A DNA stretch of 64,000 bases, taken from NCBI GenBank assembly GCA_963971405.1, contig OZ020491.1:11402855-11466854 (forward strand), read 5' to 3'. Shown piece after piece: positions 1 to 10,599 of the stretch (position 1 is the first letter of the stretch; each line of letters starts with the position of its first letter). Below the pieces are notes generated by a model, which saw nothing but the letters and a program-made list of their open reading frames with translations, searched no databases and was not told the DNA's origin. A program made the position numbers and the translations under genes. Source of the DNA: Psococerastis gibbosa (Eukaryota; Arthropoda; Insecta; Psocodea; Psocidae).

Positions 1-60
1 TAGGCTAAAAAAGGCTAAAATTAAGGATTTTTCACGAATCCTTCGCTTTTATAAGCTAGC

Positions 61-247
61 AATAGTAGGTCAAAAGATGCACAAAGGAAGCATGACAGGA
101 AGACGGCTGGCCGGACGTCCTCGAAAACGCTGGAAGAATGCGTTGGAAACTGACCTTCTCGAGTTGGGAGTGTAGATTTTGGAGCGTTGTACAAAACCGA
201 GATGGCTGGAGGAGTGTCGTCGAGCAGGCCAAAGCTCATCAAGGGCT
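61..247 (+). mobile_element. LINE ORF2 C-terminal remnant (RTE/BovB-like end)
   Basis: The plus strand reads RRLAGRPRKRWKNALETDLL then, after a frameshift, NRDGWRSVVEQAKAHQGL and a stop. The pattern GRPRKRW...D..W...V..AK.H.GL* is the standard C terminus of many arthropod non-LTR reverse transcriptases. The frame is broken, so this is a dead fragment. The stop is followed by (GAA)n, which may be a tail remnant. Confidence 0.7.
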
Positions 248-410
248 GTAGAGCCCGCGAAGAAGAAGAATAGTAGGTCATAGGAGCGGCAAGGCATGGC
301 TGTTGTGACAAGACTGCGAGGGTAAATCAACACCAGAAGATGTACATGACCGAAACACCCGACCCCATGGGAAAGACAATGCGCCGTTAAAGTAAAGCAA
401 GTATTCTAGT

Positions 411-1065
411 GGCAGATCCAAAGCATTGAAAGGGTCCAGAATCGGTTCTTAAGGTATGCACGGCATCAAAATTTTAACATTTCGCTTCAAAGTCTCTCAA
501 AAAGGCGGAAATTCCTTGACTTGCTACTACTCTTCAAAATTGTCAGACATCATATAGACAGTCCAGAAATTCTTGCAAATCTCCAGCTCCACATACCAAC
601 TTCTCGAAATCTTCGTCGAAACAGCCTCTTCCATGTCCCGTTATCCACTACAAATTATAGGTGCAATTCCACACTCCGTCGACTGCCTACAACACGTTAT
701 CACAGTTGGACCTAACAATTGATATAAATCGAAATAGCTTATCATCATATAAACATCTCATCCGCATGCTGCTTGTTATAACACCTGAGTAGTTAACCGT
801 ATGCCTACTATTTACTTAGTTTTTACTTATTTCTTATTTATTTTATACGTTGCCAACTATGTACAATATGTATGTTGTGACCTATTTGTAAAACCATTAT
901 TAAGCAATTCTTCTGTGTTTAGTTTATAGGCCTAAGTAGTTTTTGTTTCCATTTATTTATCATATCTACTTCGACTATGTATTAGACTATATGTATTACA
1001 TCTAAGGGGCAATGTCCTTGCCCTGTTTTAATATAAGTATAAGTATAATAATAATATAATATAAG
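411..1065 (+). mobile_element. LINE 3' end (CR1/Jockey-like ORF2 C terminus plus 3'UTR)
   Basis: From about 411 to 715 the plus strand is open and reads IQSIERVQNRFLRYARHQNF, then KRRKFLDLLLLFKIV and IDSPEILANLQLHIP. The order IERVQ.RFLRY - RR..LDLLLL.KI - ID.PELL - TR...F.VP...TNY is typical of the ORF2 end of insect non-LTR elements. The 3'UTR contains a perfect hairpin, GGGCAA (1007-1012) with TTGCCC (1018-1023), followed by a tail of TAAG/TAATA units. A related 3'UTR piece lies on the minus strand at 18725-18832. Confidence 0.75.
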
Positions 1066-1217
1066 ATCAGTAGCTATATCAAATTCTCCCAATGTGAAAT
1101 GGGGAGCTGCAGCCTCAAAATAAGGCTTAATGGAAGGCTGCTTCCTTTCACGTGTCTCTTAGTCTGCCTCTGTCTGATTATTTTCCTCATTTAAAAGCTA
1201 ACAATAAGAGGCCATAT

Positions 1218-1312
1218 TCCAGTGGGATTGAAAGAAAGAAAGAAAATTGCCTCTATCTTCGATATGGGCGAATTTAGGGCCTTTCGGCTCACTCTTACAA
1301 TCAACCCATTGA
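1218..1312 (-). mobile_element. Repeat family I, retroposon 3' end with (CTTT)n tail
   Basis: Reads on the minus strand as GGGTTGATTGTAAGAGTGAG, then a CCGAAAGG hairpin, AAATTCGCCCATAT, and an (TTTC)n tail. Other copies: 2985-3078, 4436-4495, 9160-9212, 43995-44074 and 44075-44150. The constant 3' hairpin plus tetranucleotide tail suggests a LINE or SINE 3' end rather than a DNA transposon. Confidence 0.6.
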
Positions 1313-1359
1313 TTGATTGATTGACAGTTACTACCAAATTTTTGAGGAGAAATGAAGGG

Positions 1360-1573
1360 CACTATACGACAGCCAACCCTGTACCGGCACCCCACATGAA
1401 AGAAGACTCTGAAACGTGGAATAAGAAGAAGAAACGAAAAAGCACTATACGACAGCCAACCCTGTACCGACTCCCCACATGAAAGAAGACTCTGAAACGT
1501 GGAACACGAAGAAGAAGAAGAAGAAACGAAAAAGCACTATACGACAGCCAACTCTGTACCGACTCCCCACCCA
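1360..1573 (+). repeat. Tandem repeat, about 2.5 units of 82-92 bp
   Basis: GCACTATACGACAGCCAAC starts at 1360, 1442 and 1534. Each unit continues through CCCCACATGAAAGAAGAC and a (GAA)n block. The unit grows from 82 to 92 bp mainly through extra GAA triplets, so length change by slippage is visible. Confidence 0.8.
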
Positions 1574-1873
1574 TATTCCCATCCCGCCAATCAAATGGCA
1601 ACAGAGATCGGAAAAATACGGTTATGGAGATTAGACCATTTGAAAAGGAAACGATCAAAGCTGTTGGAAATGTCAAAAAGCGGAACAATTCCCGACGTAT
1701 TCTGAATCTTCCCCAAGAAATAGCGATCTTATAATGTCATCATGTATCTCCAGTGACAACTTGGCCCAACATAACCGTTATTTCTACGTGTATTTATGAT
1801 CATTCCTGATTATACCATTTGCCTTTTCGCTTGGGTTGACGCGTGTGATATCGTGCATTTTATATGCATTATA
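1574..1873. other. No gene seen
   Basis: About 300 bases of unassigned non-coding DNA between the 1.4-kb tandem repeat and the MITE at 1874. Short frames here have no recognisable family features. Confidence 0.5.
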
Positions 1874-2066
1874 GCGGCCCCTACAAAGTCAGTAATAATG
1901 ACATTACCTTATCAAGATGACTGTAATAATGATCGTGTAAGTTGGACATAGTTGGAATGACGAAAAATAATGATGTGGATCCAGATTTTCTGATCACAGC
2001 TCCATCAATACTGAATAGTAATGACATTACTGATAATGTCATTATTACTGACCGTGTAGGGGTCGC
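1874..2066. mobile_element. MITE, 193 bp, inverted ends GCGRCCCCTACA
   Basis: The left end GCGGCCCCTACAAAGTCAG and the right end, reverse-complemented GCGACCCCTACACGGTCAG, match over about 30 bases including AGTAATAATGACATTA. The flanks are TTATA and TTAT, consistent with a short TA/TTA target duplication. No coding capacity. Superfamily not determined. Confidence 0.7.
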
Positions 2067-2341
2067 TTATGGATATACTGCAGCAACACCAGCAGCCTGC
2101 TAGGCTTTAAAAACATTAAATTGCAAAATATAGGCGGATTAGCCAAAAAAAAAACAACGTAATGGCACAACTGACACTACATTTGGGAAAAATTATTTCC
2201 AACATGCTTCACATGACATCAATCTCATAACAAATCATGATGGTTGTTGTTGTCTGTCAATATAAGTAGCGTAGAAACGCTAATATGTCTCTCCATACAT
2301 CACATAATATTAATCACAGTTAACTTTAGTCTGTGCAGTAA

Positions 2342-2734
2342 GGCGCATATTCCACCGACCTGCTAGTGCTAAATACAAATACGGCGATGTGGTAGCAGAC
2401 ATTCAAGACTTAGGTGGGGTTTCCATCGACCTCGCATTGCAGAATGCAAATGACATCGACAGAAATGTTTGTTTTCCCTCTATGCCATAGTTAAAATTGA
2501 TCAATGATCATACAGTAAAATCACAAACAAACAAACTAAAATTAAAAAATGGCGTCATGGGATATGTTAAGTACAAACATTTTAATAGATTTCTATTTAA
2601 AAAAATTTAATTTCCGTCAATGTCATTTGCTTTCTGCAATGCGAGGTCGGTGGAAACCCCACCTAAGTCTGGAATGTCTGCTACCACGTCACTGTATTTG
2701 TATTTAGCACTAGCAGGTCGGTGGAATATGCGCC
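2342..2734 (-). mobile_element. Palindromic MITE family P, copy 1
   Basis: About 393 bp with long inverted arms: GGCGCATATTCCACCGACC at the left, its complement at the right. The arms also hold TAGCAGACATTCAAGACTTA and a second inner copy of the TCGGTGG motif. Exact TAA duplications flank it (2339-2341 and 2735-2737). A conserved 190-bp core (CCATGACGCCAT, TGATCATTGATCAATTTTAA) lies in minus orientation relative to the other copies. The TAA target resembles PIF/Harbinger elements; no transposase is present. Confidence 0.82.
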
Positions 2735-2984
2735 TAACGCACTATTTCGCGCAGGGCCGAACGAACGCAAGGCTCCTATCGAATCCAATTGCTTAATAGC
2801 ACCATCTAGTCTGTTATAATCCAAAAGTCCTTTCTGAAGTAAAAAGTGAATTTTATTTCAAAAGATTGCACTGACTAAAATTATCTTTAAAAATTGTAAT
2901 TGGTTTTAATATCTCATTCGAAAGAAGCGGTACTAGTAAACCTGTACATGCTTTCCTACTTTTCAATTAGGACGGTACTGTAAT

Positions 2985-3078
2985 ATGGGTTAATTGTAAT
3001 GGTGGGTCGAAAGGCCCCAAATTCCCCCAATATGGAAAATAAGGACAATTTTCTTTATTTCTTTCATTTAATAGCTTC
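2985..3078 (+). mobile_element. Repeat family I, plus copy
   Basis: Plus-strand GGGTTAATTGTAATGGTGGG, a GTCGAAAGGCC hairpin, AAATTCCCCCAATATGG, AAAATAAGGACAATTTTCTT and a T-rich tail. It matches the minus copy at 1218-1312. Confidence 0.6.
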
Positions 3079-3182
3079 ATGGTAAAGAATTGTACAATAC
3101 CATGGTTAAATTTAGGCTGCCTATAGATTTTCCCTATTCTAAAGCATGGAATTGATTGATGGGACAATTGCATGGTCTACAA

Positions 3183-3502
3183 CAGGGGTTCCCAAACTGT
3201 GGTCCATGGACTACCGGTGGTTCACAGGCATATATCAGGTGGTCCACGGAGCAAAGTAAGAAGTAAGAATAAAACAGCTGAGTTATTTGAAATTTGAAGT
3301 AAAATACAGTAAGTCTTGGCACTGAACTACAAAATCCGCCCAATAACAGTTCTAAACATTTAATCAAATATTATCACGTAATCTTAGGTACGAGCTACAA
3401 AATCTTGGTCCTAGAATTTAACGATTTTCCTATCACAGCCATCGGGGCCCACGGAAAATCATAAAAAATCTGTATACGGACAACAAAGTTTGGGAACCCC
3501 TG
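3183..3502. mobile_element. hAT-type MITE, 320 bp
   Basis: The ends CAGGGGTTCCCAAACT and its complement AGTTTGGGAACCCCTG are the classic terminal repeats of hAT elements. The 8-bp flanks GTCTACAA (3175-3182) and GTCAACAA (3503-3510) match at 7 of 8 bases, as expected for hAT. The interior is non-coding, so it would need a transposase supplied elsewhere. Confidence 0.88.
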
Positions 3503-3510
3503 GTCAACAA

Positions 3511-4435
3511 TACAATCCCTAGGTTGCAAATTCTATTTTGAGGAATGAGGAATTTATTTGTTCGCAGTCTCCCATTAAAGATAAAACTGTTGTCTGTCAA
3601 TTATTGAATTTAAAAATCAAAAACTGTAAATAAACGAGAAATTCCATTGAAATCGTTAGAGAATTAGTATGAACACATCCTTTCAACTATACAACTGCCT
3701 AATCTCCTAATATATTGGATAAGAGGCTCATAATTTGCGTTTAACGCATGTCTCACTCACTAGGATATTTTTGGGGAATAGAATATACCATTTTTTACAT
3801 CAAAGTTCATGGTCGTCAACATAGCGTTTTAAAACGCCGAAAGTGGGGTCGAAATATGTACGTGCAAAATAATATGTTCTAGTGTACATTAATAGTGCAA
3901 TATGTTATCATTTATAAGGGAAAAAGAAACCGGCACTTTTATGAAATCCTCGTCTATAAAATCATACCCCCCCCCCCCCAAGTAGAATCCTGCATACGTT
4001 GCTGGGACTTACAGATTCCAAACGCACGCCAGCCATCAGCATTAAATTTAAATTAAATAGTTGTGGTTTGCAGCAGTAACAAGTCTGACGTGAGGAGGAG
4101 GAGGGGGGGGGGCTGTCTTTGGATGAGATATGACCCAGGCTTCTCCTTATGAATAAGTAACTGCACCCCCTCCCCCGCCCGCTAACTCTGACAACAGTCT
4201 CCAGGGACAAAGTTACCCCTTCATTGCTTTAATGTCTTTGTTCGGTACTTTTATAGCCTGCGAATTTGCTTTCACTTCGGAAGGAGTTGAGATGTTGCTG
4301 TCACAATAAATCTCGTTTTTTTTTTCTAACACTTTTAAATTAATGGCGGGCGCTTTTTCAGTAACCTGCTCTCCTTCTTGTAAATCCAGTTGAAAAAACC
4401 CGATTTGATATAAAAATTGAAAATTATAATAAGGA
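3511..4435. other. No gene; C and G homopolymers
   Basis: Unassigned non-coding DNA with a 13-base C run (3967-3979) and a 10-base G run (4103-4112) set in GA-rich sequence. Confidence 0.5.
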
Positions 4436-4495
4436 TGGGTTAGCCACAATTCGACCACATGGAATATAAAGAAAATTTTCTTTCTTTCTTTCCTT
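4436..4495 (+). mobile_element. Repeat family I, 3' fragment
   Basis: GGGTTAGCCACAATTCGACC, ATGGAATATAAAGAAAATTT and a (TTTC)n tail match the last part of family I. The hairpin is not intact. Confidence 0.4.
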
Positions 4496-4589
4496 CAAGG
4501 AGGGGCGAGTGACAGAGCCTTAAAAAATACCGAGTGACGACCTTAGTTAACTACTAACTTTGAATGTACACATAATAGGATACATTGAA

Positions 4590-4790
4590 GGCTACCACAT
4601 CCCACATGAAGACATGTTTAGTAGTGGTACGGACTTTCACCCGAAAGGTTGTCGGTTCGAGTCCCACACTGGCTACATTTTCTGGCCATGCTTCGGAGGG
4701 CATGTAAAGCAGGCGGTCCCGGGCCATCCTAGTTGAGTGTAAGAGAGGGCTTTATAGCCTCCGCTAGGTTGGCTTAGTAATAGAAACAAT
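4590..4790 (+). mobile_element. SINE A, tRNA-derived
   Basis: The head TTTAGTAGTGGTACGGAC (A-box-like) and GGTTCGAGTCCCAC (B-box match) are about 30 bases apart, as in a tRNA. The body follows (TTTCTGGCCATGCTTCGGAG, GGCATGTAAAGCAGGCGG). The 3' part is TGTAAGAGAGGGCTTTATAG and GGTTGGCTTAGTAATAGAA with an A-rich tail. Such elements are transcribed by Pol III and moved by a LINE. No clear TSD was found. Confidence 0.8.
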
Positions 4791-4795
4791 AAAAT

Positions 4796-5630
4796 GACCT
4801 TATTTATTTATCCCCTTAACAAAAAGTCGTTAACATGTCACGCGGGTAGTATCTACAAAATTAAACACATCGTCCACATCCCAGGCAGGGCCCGCATTCG
4901 GCTCTATTTGACAGGTAGGCTACCTTCCAGGTTGCTAGACATAACCCATATAAAACTCCAAACAGACATCAAACGCGATAAAAACTTCATTGCACATGCG
5001 CAGGATTTCAAATATTTCGCGCGAAAGGGCCTATTCAGTAGGAAGAGATTTTCTATGATAGCCGTAAAAATAGTGGAGGCAATCTCAGCATATTAACTCT
5101 GCTATGAATAGTAGGGTTGTTGCGTTAAGTAAACAAAAGTTAAATCCGGCTTTCATGGGGAGTGTAAACCTCCCTGAAAACTATCGCCCCCTCCTGTTTA
5201 GTCAGCAAAGTAAAGCCCCCATCAGCAACTGGGCGAGGGGAGGGGGGCTATTCAAAAAGTTACTGCCCGTCTTAAATAAACATTACTAATTTCACTCGTT
5301 AGGGTGTTTGCGTGGGGAATTCGCACTACTTCAAATTTTACGCTCGGAAAATTTGCATACACTTGATTTTCTCAGCTGAAACCGATGGGAGTTGTACTTT
5401 TGTTGTAACTTGAAATGCCTGCGAATTCTAGTCTGTGGAGCGAATTTGGTCTCTTTGATGGGAAATAGTGAACGAATGGACCGCCATGCCTACGGTTAAT
5501 CAGTACGGAAAAAAGTACACAAGTGTCTGTCTGAACGAGCAACTGTTGACGTAGGGAGGATTAACATACCATGATGCCTTAAACATCCATAGAGTTTTTC
5601 TTGATCTCGATGCTCGTAATTCAGTTAGGT
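4796..5630. other. No gene seen
   Basis: Two short plus-strand frames of 61-100 codons occur here, but their translations show no family motif or splice context. Treated as unassigned non-coding DNA. Confidence 0.45.
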
Positions 5631-5634
5631 GTTT

Positions 5635-5832
5635 GATGGCATTTTTTTATGGACCCATGTCTCATGCCAATGCCCCCTGGATTTTGGACTTGTATTGTTT
5701 CCACATGAATTTTTGGCAATTGGCAAACTGCTATACGTTCCCGATGTCAACCTACACCGGTTACAAGCGATAATGGACAAGCTGAGACAAGCTTAACTGA
5801 CTTAAGCAAGTACGGATACGATTCTATTTAGT
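5635..5832 (+). mobile_element. Retroposon family D, partial copy
   Basis: Shares TTTTTATGGACCCA, TGTATTGTTTCC, AATTTTTGGC, GATGTCAACCTACACCGG and AGCGATAATGGACAAGCTGA with the full copy at 14339-14593, and ends near AAGCAAGTACGGATACGA. Decayed in the middle. Confidence 0.7.
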
Positions 5833-7124
5833 TAGGTGAATGAATGAGTTTAAAAAAAAACTTTTAGTTACTATGAATTACGACCAATATCATATCTTTG
5901 AGAGTGTGTAACATGGAAATTAATTAATTTCGTCTTAAAATAATTATTTGTTGCAAAATATTTTGAAATACCAGAACATGTTAAGGAGGGGGAATATCAG
6001 CAGTAAAATTTGAAAAGCCTACGGAGGAAAACAAGTTAACAAGTTAAAGCGACAACGCCAAAAACTCTCCAACATCTAAAACCAATACCCGTCAGGATAT
6101 AGGGGTAAAGTTTTAATTTCCAGCAATTAACAATTAATTTATCCCCTCCAAACTTTCATGTTATATTAAATACTTAATAAAGATTTAGTATTCGATTGGA
6201 AACCCATACCCACCTATTACTCTCAATCTTGATTAAGATAAGGTGGCAATGTCGCAAGTTTATATCGGCCACCAAGAAGTTTAATTACGAGAGGGCTTAA
6301 GTAACTGATTTAGTATTCACGCGAGTTACAACTAAAATTGCCCAAGATGTTACTAGTAGAAGCAAAGGTTGGTTTAAAGGCTTTTCAGACTGAGCGCACA
6401 ATGTATAGTTAGGGTTTTAAGTTGGTTTACAGCATGCCGTTTATTTTGGTCACGGTGCTTTACTGCGGAAACTACTAGAGTTAGTTAGGGGATTACGAAG
6501 TTTTTATAGATTAAACGAGTCTGTCTACCAAGCGAATTTGTTTAAATGCGAAAATATTATAAGTTTTATCTTATGTTGAAATACAATCTTGGCACACTTG
6601 TCATTTTGGAATGGGAGGCCAGAACGGGGAGGAGACGGTCCCGCATGGAGGCAGGGTGAATTAAAAAAATTCCAGATAGTGTAACATTTCTGAAATACGA
6701 TATATATTGTACGATATCGTATATATATGAAATAAAAATAAAAAAACTAGTTTAAGAAAAAAAAATGAAATTTTGGCCTAGTGCAATTGCAAAAATGTGT
6801 AGGGGGGCCTCACTGCTCTGTCTTGCGTAAGGGCCACCAAAAATTTGTTACGCCACTGAATCGACAAAACGAATACGATATTGATTATGAATGTGTAACA
6901 TTCGAAATTGATCGTTAAATTTAAATGACCAGTATTTTCAGGGGAAACAGATATGGGGGAAGTAGGGGCATTATAAACAATGGAACCCCAGCCTGCGACG
7001 TAATGAGGGGGAGGGGGGGTTTAATAGAATTGGAGTATTGGCAAAAGGAATGTTATCATACTGTGGCTACGTTATAACTCAATGCAATAACGTTTTGAAC
7101 ATTCGGAATCTCTACATTGATTAA
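5833..7124. other. No gene; AT-rich
   Basis: About 1.3 kb of unassigned AT-rich DNA. It holds a short palindromic AT stretch around 6697-6728 (ATATATTGTACGATATCGTA) and no supported coding signal. Confidence 0.45.
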
Positions 7125-7508
7125 GGCGCCCATTCCATTGACCGGCTAGGGCTATTTCCAAAAACAGTGACGTGGTAGCAGACATCCAAGACTTAGGCGG
7201 GGTTTCCACCAACCTCGCATTGCAGAATGCAAATGACATTGACGGAAATTAGAATTTTTCTTTTTATAGAAATCTATTAAAATGTTTGTACTTAACATAT
7301 CCCATGACGCCATTTTTTAATTTTAGTTTGTTTGTTTGTGATTTTACTGTATGATCATTGATCAATTTTAACTATGGCATAGAGGAAAATAAACATTTCC
7401 GTCAATTCTGCAATGCGAGGTCGGTGGAAACGCCACCTAAGTCTTGAATGTCTGCTACCACGTCACCGTTTTTGGAAATAGCCCTAGCCGGTCAATGGAA
7501 TGGGCACC
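7125..7508 (+). mobile_element. Palindromic MITE family P, copy 2
   Basis: Arms GGCGCCCATTCCATTGACC and complement, then GCTAGGGCTATTTCCAAAAA. The inner inverted motif (TTTCCACCAACCTCGCATTG) and the core with CCATGACGCCATTTTTTAAT are in plus orientation. Left flank TTAA; the right flank does not repeat it, so the target duplication has decayed. Confidence 0.8.
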
Positions 7509-7894
7509 TCACTAACTCCATCTGTCCCTCCCTGCAGGCATAGTACCAGCGGAAAAGAATAATTTATCCGGGGAATTATTAAAATTAATTAAGTAATAAA
7601 ACTGACCCGCTCCAAAGCAGACGACGTCCGAATGTTTTGTCATGAAAAAAAAACTTTCCGCATATGCCTAGAATATGCTTCAATGAGCAACAATTAATCT
7701 CGGTTGACAAACTATTTTTAATTTAGTTCTTATTCTGCTGTAATTGTCGTAAGTCAATTTACAATCATTTGGGGCTTATTTAGGATGATTTACACTAATT
7801 ATGTTCATCTTAAGCGCTGGAGATACGGCTACTGGGCCATCGTGCATAAGTTATACATGGCTCAATTTTTAATTTTATTTTTGTCTTTAAAAAC

Positions 7895-8045
7895 AAAAAA
7901 GGTAATGAATGTTTCCGATTGGCCTCCTCAGTCACCTCTGTAGATTAGTACTAGTGTTGAGTTCCGACAGGTCTCCGATGGCATAGTCTGTAGAGTCTCG
8001 CACAAGTACAAGTTCGCTATCACCTTGCCACCGAAGCCTTTTGTA
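7895..8045 (+). repeat. Dispersed repeat family J
   Basis: Contains TCCGATTGGCCTCCTCAGTC, CTCTGTAGATTAGTACTAGT, GTTGAGTTCCGACAGGTCTC and CGCACAAGTACAAG. Related copies: 27848-28030, 40980-41125 and 61045-61190 on plus; 17230-17350 and 45930-46000 on minus. Class unknown; the shared left end TTAATCGCATACAAACAATT suggests a defined element boundary. Confidence 0.55.
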
Positions 8046-8880
8046 AACAAACTAAGAGAACTAGTGGCAGTTTACCGTTTACTCGACCTACCAGCACCGT
8101 TTCAACGATTCCGCGCTTGGGAATACTAAAATACTTATGTATATGTTTACAATTTGGCTCATTATCGGCCAATTTTTATATTTACTACTCATTTCCAAAG
8201 CGTGGAATATCAAAATATATAAAAATTTGAGCGAATTGTCTTTACTGATCAAGTCAAAACCTCTCATTATTTTTATTTATTTAAATAAAAATCATTTACA
8301 TAAATGGTATCGCATTCAAATTCCGCAATTTGGCGCGAAACGTTTTCACACATTTAACATGATACACTGCATGAATAAACTTAATGCAGCTATTTTAGAG
8401 AGCAGCTGAGAATTACACGATAAATGAATGTCGCTCATTCTGAAATTTCTCGGGCTATGCGGGGGCCCAAAAACGTTAAATAATGCACGTGAGCTTCAAC
8501 ATAGGATCACAACTCTTCAATACTGAATGAACCCCACCCCCATCCCCCACGTTGTCAGTGGCGACCCCCCACCTACGCCATACCCGGTCCTCTTCAATGC
8601 TCCCCTCTGCTATTCAGTTTTCAAATGGAGCTCTATTGTTGCTTTTGTAAATAGAATTTGTGTCTTTGTGTAATTTACAAATGCATACAACTTATTAGAT
8701 CCCATTAAAATAGCACTTCAATACTTGCAGCGCCACAATGTTTCCCTTATTAACGAAAAACGATGAGTACCTGTTTCCCATACAATTATTTAGGTAGTCT
8801 ACTGGTATGAATTCAGACTCACACCCAGAGTTTTCTGATTCGAATACTATTCATACTAGATTTTATAGAGTCAGTTTGTG
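8046..8880. other. No gene seen
   Basis: A 90-codon frame at 8137-8409 (MYMFTIWLIIGQFLYLLLIS...) begins hydrophobic, but is strongly AT-biased and has no family signature or splice context. It is not called as a gene. Confidence 0.4.
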
Positions 8881-8893
8881 AGGCAAGTAAAGG

Positions 8894-9078
8894 TTGTTGT
8901 TTGCTTTTTCTAACGCCTGCTTTCAGCATTTCTGCTTTAAGCAACCCTGTCAGCCTGGCGGGGGGAGTGAGTCTGTTTGTTAACTTGAGGCACCCAAAGG
9001 GCAGACTCTATCACCTCGGGGAAAGGAGAGTTGACTAACAGGGTGGACCTCCTGATTATAGTGGATTCCGAACCACTA
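8894..9078 (-). mobile_element. SINE B, minus strand, 5'-truncated, CAA-tail subtype
   Basis: Reverse complement starts AGTGGTTCGGAATCCACTAT, continues ATCAGGAGGTCCACCCTG, and ends CTGAAAGCAGGCGTTAGAAA with an AAC-rich tail. Exact 13-bp TSD AGGCAAGTAAAGG at 8881-8893 and 9079-9091. The 5' truncation together with a TSD indicates target-primed reverse transcription. Confidence 0.88.
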
Positions 9079-9159
9079 AGGCAAGTAAAGGAGTCGATGT
9101 AAATATTGTTTATAATGTAACTATACAATTTGGTTCGGTTTTCCAGAGTTTTGAAAATT

Positions 9160-9212
9160 GAAAAAAAGAAATTTGTCTATATTTTCCATATGGGCGAATT
9201 TTGGGCTTTTTA
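9160..9212 (-). mobile_element. Repeat family I, fragment
   Basis: TATATTTTCCATATGGGCGA, ATTTTGGGC on the plus strand is the complement of the family I body. Only about 50 bases remain. Confidence 0.4.
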
Positions 9213-9509
9213 TAATAAATATATTTATAATAAAATTAAAAATAATAATTTAATAATATAAAACCTTATTTTAAAAAAAACGTTTTCATTTTTTTTCTCT
9301 GTAGTTTTTTACCGAAACTATTGGTGAGACGGAAATAACTGTGAAGACCTTTATTAAACTTAATTAAACTACCCACAATTAGACACCAAGATCAAGTTTA
9401 GAGCATGTATATTTTCAAAGAGAGTTTCTAATTTTGAAGTTTTCTCTCGAAAGTCGGAAAATTTCAGTTTTCATATCTTTTTCCTAAATATCTGGGAAAT
9501 GGTGAAATA

Positions 9510-10416
9510 CAGGGTTTGTCCGGATAGTAATGTCAATGATTTTTTTTCTACGGAGACTGTACGCTTTACTGGATCAGATTTTTGTGGGGGGATCTGGCAA
9601 CAAGTTCCAACAAGCGTCAGCTGGCTACCGATCGTTGTAGTGGTCACATCAGTTGTTCCATGCGAGTCGGTACAGTAACCCGGTGCATGAAGAAAAAAAG
9701 CGTTCGTTTGAGCAATGGATGGCGATAAAGGTTTGTGTAAAACTGGAGAAGAGTGCTGCAGAAACCATTATAATGTTGGAGAAGGCTTTCGACGATGATT
9801 GCCTTTCGGGAAGGCAACTTTTCCGGTGGAACAAGGCCTTCGCAGAAGGTCGGGAAGACGCCAACGACATGCCCCGCGCTGGACGGCCATTAACCTCCAC
9901 TACTGTGGTCTTTTGAAGGTTTTAGTAATGTTTAATTTATCGGAAATCAAACGGACACTTACACGTCAATCAGTGTTCAACAAGTCTCGCACATGTTGCA
10001 CATTGTCGTTGGTAGTGGAGGTTGATGGTCGTCCAGCGCGGGGCTCGTCGTTGGCGTCTTCCCGACCTTCTGCGAAGGCCTTGTTCCACCGGAAAATTTG
10101 CCTTCCCGAAAGGCAATCATCGTCGAAAGCCTTCTCCAACATTATAATGGTTTCCTCAGCACTCTTCTCCAGTTATTCACAAAACTAGATCGCCATCCGT
10201 TGCGCAAGCGAACGCTTTTTTTCTTCTTGCACCGGGTTACTGTACCGACTCACATGGATCAATTGATGTGACCACTACAACGATCGGTAGCCAGCTGACG
10301 CTTGTTGGAACTTGTTGCCAGATCCCCCCACCAAACTCTCAGCCAGTAAAACGCGCGGTTGCACGTACAGTCTCCGTAGAAAAAAATCACTGACATTACT
10401 TTCCGGACAGACTTTG
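9510..10416. mobile_element. Palindromic mariner derivative with two head-to-head transposase N-terminal fragments
   Basis: The ends CAGGGTTTGTCCGGATAGTA and, complemented, CAAAGTCTGTCCGGAAAGTA lie between TA dinucleotides (9508-9509 and 10417-10418), the Tc1/mariner target. The left half on plus (about 9653-9915) reads KRSFEQWMAIKVCVKLEKSA, then AFDDDCLSGRQLFRWNKAFA and EGREDANDMPRAGRPL: the mariner helix-turn-helix N terminus. The right half carries the same region inverted on minus (about 10240-9930) and goes further, TTNDNVQHVRDLLNTD then a stop. The catalytic DDD/DDE domain is absent from both arms. It cannot make transposase, but both termini remain. Confidence 0.9.
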
Positions 10417-10514
10417 TATAAGTAGACGTCAGTGGTTGACTATTACTAAATAAATTACTGCTTTTCGTTTTGTTTCTGCATCAACCTGACGGTCGAACCA
10501 ACTCAAATAGGAAG

Positions 10515-10595
10515 GCGCGAAGAAAATGCGGGACTCGAACCAAAAACCCTGCGGTGAAAAGTCCGTACCACTACACGACATAGTCAGAGGATACA
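10515..10595 (-). mobile_element. SINE A-like tRNA-derived head
   Basis: The minus strand reads GTGTAGTGGTACGGACTTTT, CACCGCAGGGTTTTTGGTTC, GAGTCCCGC, with A-box- and B-box-like segments spaced as in a tRNA and close to the SINE A head at 4.6 kb. The body is not recognisable. Confidence 0.5.
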
Positions 10596-10599
10596 TCAT

